From positions 1-5,142 of the forward strand of contig USKR01000114.1 of NCBI GenBank assembly GCA_900555215.1: a DNA stretch of 5,142 bases. Reading direction: 5' to 3'. The stretch's first letter is position 1. Every line of letters begins with the position of its first letter. Shown here in pieces: positions 1-5,142 of this stretch. The position numbers and the translations under genes were made by a program. The notes under the pieces are model-generated. The model was given only the letters and a program-made list of their open reading frames with translations, was not told where the DNA came from and made no database searches. This DNA is from an uncultured Ruminococcus sp. Lineage in GTDB: Bacteria; Bacillota; Clostridia; Lachnospirales; Lachnospiraceae.

Positions 1-58
1 TTTTTATCGACAACATGCATATGTTCAGATACTCCTTTCTTCTTGAATTATCATGATC

Positions 59-86
59 TACTTAAGGTTTACTTAAGATTCTTAAA
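59..86. repeat. Short direct repeats beside the tRNA-derived junction
   Basis: TACTTAAG occurs at 59-66 and again at 70-77, followed by a partial copy CTTAAA at 81-86. The copies lie about 45-70 bp from the tRNA-Pro-like block. Short direct repeats near an attachment site are typical of arm-type binding sites for tyrosine integrases or of excisionase sites, so this is a possible integrase-binding region. That role is inference; AT-rich DNA can yield such repeats by chance. The rest of 1-129 shows no convincing gene. Confidence 0.3.
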
Positions 87-129
87 ATTGCACCTCGCAA
101 AGCCCGTAAATGCGTTGTTCGTTGACCGT

Positions 130-161
130 AGAGGCCGCAGGTTCGAATCCTGTCACTCCGA
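130..161 (+). other. 3' fragment of tRNA-Pro, probable attachment (att) site
   Basis: The block carries a full T arm (GCAGG stem, TTCGAAT loop, CCTGT stem) followed by the 3' acceptor strand CACTCCG and discriminator A at 161; no CCA is encoded. An acceptor ending in G72 with A73 implies C1, a trait of bacterial tRNA-Pro (5' strand CGGAGTG). The preceding AGAGGCC also fits the tRNA-Pro variable region. The matching CGGAGTG strand, the D arm and the anticodon arm are all absent upstream, so this is not a complete tRNA. Site-specific integrases commonly use tRNA 3' ends and leave such a copy at one end of the element. The element would lie to the left, outside the window. A decayed tRNA gene is the alternative. 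Confidence 0.65.
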
Positions 162-177
162 TTTTTTTATTGGGATA

Positions 178-213
178 CCGCAAAGCATGGATGCATATGC
201 TTTGCGGTTTTTT
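178..213 (+). terminator. Rho-independent terminator after the tRNA-Pro fragment
   Basis: A perfect 11-bp stem, CCGCAAAGCAT (178-188) with ATGCTTTGCGG (197-207), encloses an 8-nt loop and is followed by six T (208-213). It lies 16 bp past the tRNA-like 3' end, so it was probably the terminator of the original tRNA transcript. It also isolates the deacetylase gene from transcription coming from the left. The T run is on the + strand only, so it is unidirectional. Confidence 0.85.
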
Positions 214-318
214 GCTGCATGGAGTTCTCTTCTGTGCTGCTTAAAAACGTTTGAGAACCTGTCATAAAAAATTAACAATATTTAAAGAGAATTTACGCTT
301 ATATTAAGAAGTGCGCCC

Positions 319-324
319 TATAAT
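319..324 (+). promoter_or_regulatory. Candidate -10 box of the deacetylase promoter
   Basis: A consensus TATAAT lies 62 bp before the ATG at 387. No good -35 hexamer is found at 16-18 bp; TTTACG at 292-297 is too far away. AT-rich DNA at 264-289 could act as an UP-like element. The interval 214-318 otherwise contains no recognisable gene. The assignment rests on the perfect -10 and its position only. Confidence 0.45.
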
Positions 325-386
325 CAAGTGTATAAGAAAAGCGAGGAATGATTGACTGAAAATTTTTACACAAAGAGGAGAGGAAA

Positions 387-1262
387 ATGCGTAAGAAAAA
401 GGCCGGATACAACTGGTATAAGCTTTTGCTTTGCGGTCTGGTGTTTTTTGTGATAGGGGGCACAGCGTTCTGCATGGTCGCTGAAAGTAAAGAAAGCGCA
501 GAGAAACGGGCTGAGGCTGAAGCGGAGAGGAAGGCGGAAGAAGCCGCGGAGAGGAAGGCTGAGGAAGCTGCCAGAGCCCGAAAGGAGTCCCTTTCTCTGG
601 TACCTGGCGTTCCGGCGGGGACTTTGGAACCGGACCAGGATGAGAAGATTGTGTATCTGACATTTGATGATGGCCCATCTGAGAATACACAGAGAATACT
701 TGATATACTCAAAGAATATGACGTAAAGGCGACTTTTTTTATTACAGGAGCAAAAGAAAATTGCAGGCCTCTGATCAAAAAAGCATATGAAGCGGGACAT
801 ACGATAGGCCTGCATACGTATTCTCACGATTACTCTGATGTTTATTCCTCTGAGGAGGCGTACTTTAAAGATCTTGAAAAAGTGGGAAAGGTTGCAGAGG
901 AACAGATTGGCTTTGTGCCGTATTTGATAAGGTTTCCGGGCGGCTCTTCGAATGTTGTGTCGGCAAAATATTCCCAGGGGATCATGTCAAGGCTGACAGA
1001 AAAAGTCCAGGAAAAAGGGTATCAGTATTATGACTGGAATGTGGACAGCGGAGACGGAGGGGGAGCCGGCATCGACGAGATCAAAACCAGATCGGTTACG
1101 GAACAGTACAGCCATGTGGTGATACTGTTCCATGATTCGCAGACAAAGGACGGGACAGTTGACGCTTTGCCTGCGGTCATAGATTACTATAAAGAACATG
1201 GATATGAGTTCCGTGCCATTGACAGGGAAAGTTTTGTCTCTCACCATGCAGTACAGAACTGA
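387..1262 (+). CDS. Membrane-anchored polysaccharide deacetylase (NodB/CE4 family)
   Basis: This 291-residue protein should hydrolyse N- or O-acetyl groups on an extracellular polysaccharide, possibly peptidoglycan N-acetylglucosamine or N-acetylmuramate; the actual substrate cannot be read from the sequence. A basic N-terminus and one hydrophobic segment (about 12-32) form a signal anchor, so the enzyme should sit outside the cell. Residues 35-68 are a charged, Ala/Glu/Lys/Arg-rich, probably helical stalk. The NodB domain spans about 87-280 with all five CE4 motifs: TFDDGP (92-97; D94 catalytic base, D95 metal), H143-x3-H147 metal ligands, RFPGG (182-186), D216-W217, and LFH (247-249) with catalytic H249. 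The ATG has AGGAG at 376-380, six bases upstream. No clear terminator follows. The family call is firm; orthology to PdaA, PdaC or PgdA is not decided. Confidence 0.93.
   Translation: MRKKKAGYNWYKLLLCGLVFFVIGGTAFCMVAESKESAEKRAEAEAERKAEEAAERKAEEAARARKESLSLVPGVPAGTLEPDQDEKIVYLTFDDGPSENTQRILDILKEYDVKATFFITGAKENCRPLIKKAYEAGHTIGLHTYSHDYSDVYSSEEAYFKDLEKVGKVAEEQIGFVPYLIRFPGGSSNVVSAKYSQGIMSRLTEKVQEKGYQYYDWNVDSGDGGGAGIDEIKTRSVTEQYSHVVILFHDSQTKDGTVDALPAVIDYYKEHGYEFRAIDRESFVSHHAVQN
525..572 (+). repeat. Two tandem 24-bp units inside the deacetylase stalk
   Basis: Two imperfect 24-bp copies (525-548 and 549-572) each encode ERKAEEAA, residues 47-54 and 55-62 of the deacetylase. The codons differ at several third positions, so the duplication is not recent or has been maintained at protein level. 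The unit extends the helical stalk between membrane anchor and catalytic domain. Confidence 0.8.
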
Positions 1263-1318
1263 ATAATAAGAACAACTGCTCAAAACAGAAAAATAAATCC
1301 CATTTATACCTCTTCCTG

Positions 1319-1346
1319 TGCTATGATTATGATTGTGTGATCATAG
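1319..1346 (+). promoter_or_regulatory. Extended -10 promoter with overlapping inverted repeat, upstream of the GTPase-nuclease gene
   Basis: TGCTATGAT at 1319-1327 fits an extended -10 element (TGn plus TATGAT); no -35 is evident. The arms CTATGAT (1321-1327) and ATCATAG (1340-1346) form a perfect 7-bp inverted repeat around a 12-bp spacer, spanning the -10 and the likely transcription start. A second TATGAT at 1328-1333 could pair with the same right arm, giving an alternative shorter stem. This may be a repressor operator or a structure at the extreme 5' end of the mRNA. The untranslated leader would be only about 30 nt, too short for a Tet(M)-style leader-peptide attenuator. Confidence 0.45.
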
Positions 1347-1365
1347 AACAGAAAGGGGTATTTTC

Positions 1366-4080
1366 ATGGAAAATGCGTCTGAAAATAATAATACAGTACC
1401 ATTAAATAAAACTTCAAAGCATATCTGCCTGGGAATTCTTGCTCATGTAGACGCAGGAAAGACCACGCTGTCAGAGGGAATGCTTTATCTGAGCGGCCGG
1501 ATCCGCAGTATGGGGCGTGTGGACCATGGCGATGCATTCCTCGATACATATGAGCTTGAGCGGGAGCGGGGGATTACGATTTTTTCGAAGCAGGCAGTGT
1601 TCCGGTGGAAGGATATGGAGATTACGCTGCTTGACACGCCGGGGCATGTGGATTTTTCCGCAGAGATGGAGCGTGTACTTCAAGTGCTGGACTGCGCGGT
1701 GCTCGTGGTCAGCGCGGCAGACGGTGTGCAGAGCCATACTATGACATTATGGAGGCTTTTAAAGCGATATGAGATCCCGGTATTTCTTTTTGTGAATAAG
1801 ATGGACAGGGATGACGCGGACAGGGAAGGCCTTATGAGAGAACTGAGAGAAAGACTCAGTGAGGGATGCACAGACATTGAAAGCATTTGTGCCGGCGATG
1901 AGGAGAAAATGGAAAGCATGGCTGTGTGCGATGAGATGATGCTGGAAGAATATCTGGAGAAGGGTACTGTAGGGAAAGAGATGATCGGCAGGGCAGTGTC
2001 GGCGCGGAAGATCTTCCCGTGCTGGTTCGGTTCTGCCCTGAGGGCAGAGGGGATTGCCGAATTTTTGGACGGGATTGCTGAGCTTTCGCCCTGTCCGGCG
2101 TATGGAAATGATTTGGGAGCAAAGGTATATAAGATATCGCGCGACAGCCAGGGGAACCGGCTGACCTGGCTCAAGGTGACGGGAGGGCTTCTGAAGGTTA
2201 AAGAGGCGCTTCCGGATGTACCGGGAAAGATCAATCAGATTCGGATCTATTCGGGAGAGAAATATGAGCTGGTCCGGGAAGCACAGGCAGGTACTGTGTG
2301 CGCGGTGACCGGGCTGGAAGAGACGCACCCGGGACAGGGGATCGGCTGTGAAGAGGCGTCAGAGCTTCCGGTGCTGGAGCCGGTGCTCACTTACCGTATA
2401 GAGCTGCCTGACGGATGCGATGTGCACACAATGCTCAGAAACCTGCGTCAGATCGAGGAGGAAGAGCCGCAGCTTCATGTGGTATGGGAGGAGGATTCGG
2501 GCGAGATCCATATCCAGCTCATGGGAGAGGTGCAGACGGAAGTTCTCCAGCAGATGGTAAAAGACCGTTTTGGCGTTCTCATTGGCTTTGGGGAGGGAAA
2601 TATCGTCTATAAAGAAACAATAAAAGCTCCGGTGGAAGGTATCGGGCATTTTGAACCGCTCAGGCATTATGCGGAAGTACATCTTCTTCTGGAACCGGGA
2701 GAGCGGGGGTCGGGGATGCAGTTTTTATCCGAGTGCGCGGAAGATGTCCTGGACCGGAACTGGCAGAGGCTGATCCTGACACATTTGGAAGAGCGGGAGC
2801 ACAAAGGCGTCCTGACCGGGTCTGCTGTGACAGATATGCGGATCACCCTGCTGACCGGGCGGGCGCATCAGAAACACACAGAGGGCGGGGATTTCCGGCA
2901 GGCAACCTACCGGGCGGTCCGCCAGGGGCTGAGGAAGGCGGAGAGCATCCTGCTGGAACCATATTATGAGTTCCGCATGGAGCTGCCCATGGAAAACGTG
3001 GGAAGAGCGATGTCGGATATCCAGAGGATGAGCGGCAGCTTTGAAGGACCTGAGGCTGAGAATGGGCAGGCGGTGCTCACAGGCAGCGCCCCGGTGTCGG
3101 AAATGCGGGGATACCAGAAGGAATTCGCCGCATACACAGGCGGATTTGGCAGGATGTTCTGTACGGTCAGGGGCTATGATATCTGTCACAACAGCGAAGA
3201 AGCAGCAGCGCGGATCGGCTATGACCCGGATTCGGATGTGGAAAATACCGCGGATTCTGTTTTTTGCTCTCATGGAGCGGGTATTATCATACCCTGGTAT
3301 GAGGTGGAAGAACATATGCATGTGGAGAGCGGTGTGAAAGAAACTTCATCCGGGCAGGAACTGCCGCCTGTGACAGTCGTGAAGCCGGTAAGACATACTA
3401 TCGAGCTGACACAGGAGGAACTGGATGCAATTTATGTGCGCACGCCGGACCCTGTGAAGAGAAAAGTAAACAGACGTCCGGTGACTGTGTCTGCAGATAG
3501 AACGGCTGTATCCGGGGGAAAAGAGAACACGGCAGGAATGTCTGGGAGGAAGAGAGGAGATTTGGAAGAGTATCTCCTTGTAGACGGATATAATATTATA
3601 TTTGCATGGGATGACCTGAGAGAGCTGTCAGAAGCTGACCTTGCGGCGGCGAGAGGAAAACTGGCAGATATCCTGTGTGATTACCAGGGGTATCGGAAAT
3701 GTACACTGATACTCGTTTTTGACGCATACAAGGTAGAAGGGAATCCGGGAGAAGTGACCCGGTATCACAATATTCATATTGTTTATACGAGAGAGGCAGA
3801 GACCGCGGATCAATATATTGAAAAGACTGTGAGGCGGATATCGAGGAAACACGAAGTAACGGTTGCCACTTCGGATGCATTGGAGCAGGTGATCATACTG
3901 GGACAGGGTGCCCGCAGAATGTCAGCGGCGGGATTGAGAGAAGAAGTGGAGCGTGCAAGAAAGGAGCTGCGAGCTGAACATCTGGGAAGAGGAGATGCTC
4001 TCAGGCATTACCTGTTCGACCATCTGGGAGAAGATGAGGCGGAAGAGATGGAACGTTTGAGACTTGGAAAAGAAAGGTGA
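1366..4080 (+). CDS. Tet(M)/EF-G-like ribosomal GTPase fused to a Rae1 (YacP)-like NYN endoribonuclease
   Basis: The 904-residue product joins two ribosome-acting modules. Residues 19-608 match the Tet(M)/EF-G layout: G domain with AHVDAGKT (26-33), RGIT (68-71), DTPGH (90-94), NKMD (144-147) and GSA (222-224); domain II about 248-340; domain III about 341-415; domain IV about 420-535; domain V to about 608. Residues 609-735 are an extension and a probably flexible linker. Residues 736-885 resemble B. subtilis Rae1: VDGYN (739-743), VFDAY (784-788), ETAD (812-815), ATSD (834-837) and GQGAR (846-850). D740 and D815 fit the Rae1 active-site aspartates D7 and D81 (alignment from memory). Rae1 cuts mRNA in the ribosomal A site, so GTPase-guided A-site cleavage is a reasonable inference. 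Tet(M) has about 639 residues and no nuclease. The ATG at 1366 has AAAGGGG seven bases upstream; an in-frame TTG at 1333 lies in the promoter region without a ribosome site. Tetracycline protection is possible but unproven. Confidence 0.9.
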   Translation: MENASENNNTVPLNKTSKHICLGILAHVDAGKTTLSEGMLYLSGRIRSMGRVDHGDAFLDTYELERERGITIFSKQAVFRWKDMEITLLDTPGHVDFSAEMERVLQVLDCAVLVVSAADGVQSHTMTLWRLLKRYEIPVFLFVNKMDRDDADREGLMRELRERLSEGCTDIESICAGDEEKMESMAVCDEMMLEEYLEKGTVGKEMIGRAVSARKIFPCWFGSALRAEGIAEFLDGIAELSPCPAYGNDLGAKVYKISRDSQGNRLTWLKVTGGLLKVKEALPDVPGKINQIRIYSGEKYELVREAQAGTVCAVTGLEETHPGQGIGCEEASELPVLEPVLTYRIELPDGCDVHTMLRNLRQIEEEEPQLHVVWEEDSGEIHIQLMGEVQTEVLQQMVKDRFGVLIGFGEGNIVYKETIKAPVEGIGHFEPLRHYAEVHLLLEPGERGSGMQFLSECAEDVLDRNWQRLILTHLEEREHKGVLTGSAVTDMRITLLTGRAHQKHTEGGDFRQATYRAVRQGLRKAESILLEPYYEFRMELPMENVGRAMSDIQRMSGSFEGPEAENGQAVLTGSAPVSEMRGYQKEFAAYTGGFGRMFCTVRGYDICHNSEEAAARIGYDPDSDVENTADSVFCSHGAGIIIPWYEVEEHMHVESGVKETSSGQELPPVTVVKPVRHTIELTQEELDAIYVRTPDPVKRKVNRRPVTVSADRTAVSGGKENTAGMSGRKRGDLEEYLLVDGYNIIFAWDDLRELSEADLAAARGKLADILCDYQGYRKCTLILVFDAYKVEGNPGEVTRYHNIHIVYTREAETADQYIEKTVRRISRKHEVTVATSDALEQVIILGQGARRMSAAGLREEVERARKELRAEHLGRGDALRHYLFDHLGEDEAEEMERLRLGKER

Positions 4081-4148
4081 TCTTTCTAAACAACAAACTG
4101 GCATGTACAAAAAACTCCCAACTGGACATTTTAATGCAACCAGTCTGG

Positions 4149-4157
4149 TGTTAATAT
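4149..4157 (+). promoter_or_regulatory. Extended -10 promoter of the ECF transporter gene
   Basis: TGTTAATAT fits TGn plus TAATAT, 33 bp before the ATG at 4190. No convincing -35 sits at 17 bp; TGGACA at 4123-4128 is a good hexamer but 23 bp away. A small palindrome, ACCAG-T-CTGGT (4139-4149), lies immediately upstream. Start of transcription would be near 4163-4165. The interval after the GTPase stop codon (4081-4148) shows no terminator hairpin with a T run and no riboswitch fold that I recognise. Confidence 0.45.
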
Positions 4158-4158
4158 A

Positions 4159-4173
4159 CCTGTATCATACAGG
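4159..4173. promoter_or_regulatory. 15-bp palindromic operator candidate
   Basis: CCTGTAT-C-ATACAGG is a perfect 7+1+7 palindrome placed just after the -10 box, over the predicted transcription start and just before the ribosome-binding site. That is a classic position for a repressor operator. It could make the transporter subunit responsive to its vitamin or metabolite through a TetR-, GntR- or similar-type regulator. I do not recognise the motif, so the regulator is unknown. Confidence 0.5.
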
Positions 4174-4189
4174 AAAAGAGGATATGTAC

Positions 4190-4806
4190 ATGGAAAAGAG
4201 AAATGAGACGGTTGTAAAACTTGCGCAGACAGCGCTGATGGCAGCTCTCTGCTTTGTATCATTTACATTTTTGCAGATCAAGATACCGCTGCCCGGAGGA
4301 GACGCTACCTCCTTCCATCTCGGCAATACCTTCTGCGTGCTCGGGGCGCTCATACTGGGCGGCTGGTACGGCGGGCTGGCAGGAGCAGTCGGTATGACGA
4401 TAGCGGATGTGCTTGACCCGGTCTATATCGTGGGGGCGCCAAAGACATTCGTGCTGAAGTTATGCATCGGTCTGATCACCGGGCTTGCAGCGCACCGGAT
4501 CGCGAAGATCAATGAGAGTACGGACAAAAAATATATACTGCGCTGGAGCACCATTGCATCAGTAGCAGGGCTGGGGTTTAATGTAATTGCAGATCCGCTG
4601 GCTATTTCTATAAGCAGTATATTCTCGGACAGCCGCAGCAGATGGCGGAGGTTTTGGCAAAGTGGAGCACAGCGACCACGTTTGTCAATGCTGTGATATC
4701 GATCCTGCTGGCTGGAGTGCTGTATAATGCCCTGCGGCCGGTACTGCTGAAGACGGGCATGATCCATATCACAGGACAGAAAACTTCACGCGAAATGGTC
4801 CGTTGA
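4190..4806 (+). pseudogene. ECF transporter S component, frameshifted
   Basis: This is the substrate-binding membrane subunit of an energy-coupling-factor vitamin/metabolite importer, of the group with FHLGN near the N-terminus (residues 42-46) and an APKTFVLK-like helix start (83-90). The first frame runs from ATG 4190 (AGAGG at 4177-4181) through several hydrophobic segments to A138, then becomes a basic, unrelated tail ending at a TGA (4694-4696). From 4606 another frame continues the family pattern: FYKQYILGQ, then AKWSTATTF, a hydrophobic helix and ALRPVL, ending at TGA 4804-4806. One added base near 4603-4605 (for example GCT TAT TTC) would restore about 205 residues. An alternative start at ATG 4184 is in frame. 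The substrate cannot be assigned, and the EcfA and EcfT partners are not in the window. A sequencing error would look the same. Confidence 0.8.
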
Positions 4807-4880
4807 GCTTAAATATACTGCAAAAAGGCTCGAAAAATAAAAAAATTAACAATTTTCTGGTGACTTTTTACCTTGTTCAA

Positions 4881-4889
4881 TGGTATTAT
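4881..4889 (+). promoter_or_regulatory. Extended -10 promoter of the zinc-ribbon gene
   Basis: TGGTATTAT fits TGn plus TATTAT, with a weak -35 candidate GTGACT at 4860-4865 (18-bp spacer). Transcription would begin near 4896, giving a leader of about 45 nt. The AT-rich stretch 4832-4855 could be an UP-like element. No clear terminator for the transporter gene is seen between 4807 and 4860. Confidence 0.45.
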
Positions 4890-4940
4890 TATTGAAACGG
4901 CATAATAATCTATAACAATCATGAGAGTGAGGTAGGTAAG

Positions 4941-5142
4941 ATGAATTGTATTAAATGTTATCAGGAGATTCCGGAGGGATCGAAATTCTGTCCGTATTGC
5001 GGAGCAGAGCAGACGGCAATGCCTGATGCGGGGAATGTAAATGAGCAGCCGGAAAGTACGGTGCAGCCTGAAGTGAACGCGCAGGAGGCGGAACCGCAGC
5101 AGGAGGAAGCGGTACAGACCAGTACCCCGGTTCAGCAGGAGA
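4941..5142 (+). CDS. Zinc-ribbon protein, N-terminal part (cut by window end)
   Basis: The first 67 residues are present and the frame is open to the last base. Residues 3-20 form a zinc ribbon of the type C3-x2-C6 ... C17-x2-C20 followed by G21, the common short ribbon at the N-terminus of many Firmicute proteins. From about residue 25 the chain is rich in Gln, Glu, Pro and Val with no hydrophobic segment, so it is probably a disordered linker before a domain or membrane segment that lies outside the window. The start ATG has GAGGT at 4929-4933, seven bases upstream, and a promoter close by. The function cannot be inferred from the ribbon alone. Confidence 0.8.
   Translation, partial: MNCIKCYQEIPEGSKFCPYCGAEQTAMPDAGNVNEQPESTVQPEVNAQEAEPQQEEAVQTSTPVQQE

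Noticed and set aside
43..267. Open frame of 74 codons on the + strand
   Set aside because: It crosses the tRNA-Pro fragment and the terminator hairpin, has no ribosome site and no recognisable protein features.
1293..1307. Small hairpin ATAAAT-CCC-ATTTAT after the deacetylase
   Set aside because: A six-pair AT-only stem with no following T run is too weak to call a terminator.
1333..1365. Upstream TTG start adding 11 residues to the GTPase-nuclease
   Set aside because: It overlaps the -10/inverted-repeat region and has no ribosome site, while the ATG at 1366 has AAAGGGG at ideal spacing.
1680..2328. Long minus-strand open frames inside the GTPase gene
   Set aside because: They are antisense shadows of a strongly conserved coding region; no start signals or domain features are seen.
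1366..3200. Calling the gene simply tet(M)-type tetracycline resistance
   Set aside because: The domain IV tip loop differs, there is no leader attenuator, and a nuclease domain is fused; resemblance alone does not show drug protection.
4064..4189. TTG start overlapping the end of the GTPase gene for the ECF subunit
   Set aside because: The added residues are not family-like, there is no suitable ribosome site, and a promoter and palindrome lie inside this stretch.
4804..4832. GAGC...GCTC pairing after the ECF gene as a terminator
   Set aside because: Only four base pairs around a long loop and no T run on the + strand.

Overview
The window looks chromosomal and comes from a low-to-mid GC Firmicute, most likely a gut Clostridium of the Lachnospiraceae type. 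This rests on the coding style (AGGAG-type ribosome sites, AT-rich extended -10 promoters), a membrane-anchored NodB deacetylase, an ECF-type vitamin transporter subunit and a Tet(M)-like translation GTPase. The assignment is inferred from family resemblance and was not searched. All genes read left to right.

Layout. Positions 1-129 look like foreign flank. They end at a 32-bp block (130-161) matching the 3' end of a tRNA-Pro gene with no 5' part, which is the usual scar of an element integrated in a tRNA gene. A strong hairpin terminator follows (178-213). Next come a promoter and a polysaccharide deacetylase (387-1262). A second promoter, overlapped by an inverted repeat, precedes a 904-residue protein (1366-4080). 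After it come an extended -10 promoter with a perfect 15-bp palindrome at the expected transcription start, then an ECF transporter S component (4190-4806) broken by what looks like a one-base deletion. A last promoter leads into a zinc-ribbon protein (4941 onward) cut by the window edge.

The most notable item is the 904-residue protein. Its first two thirds form a complete EF-G/Tet(M)-type GTPase with all G motifs. Its C-terminus is a NYN endoribonuclease domain closely resembling Rae1 (YacP) of Bacillus subtilis, which cuts mRNA in the ribosomal A site. The fusion suggests one polypeptide that docks in the factor-binding/A site and cleaves the mRNA there, a possible stalled-ribosome or mRNA quality-control device. 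The tip loop of domain IV differs from that of Tet(M), so ordinary tetracycline resistance is not the obvious role.

The four genes appear to be separate transcription units: each has its own candidate promoter, they are spaced by about 100 bp or more, and nothing in their products implies a shared pathway.
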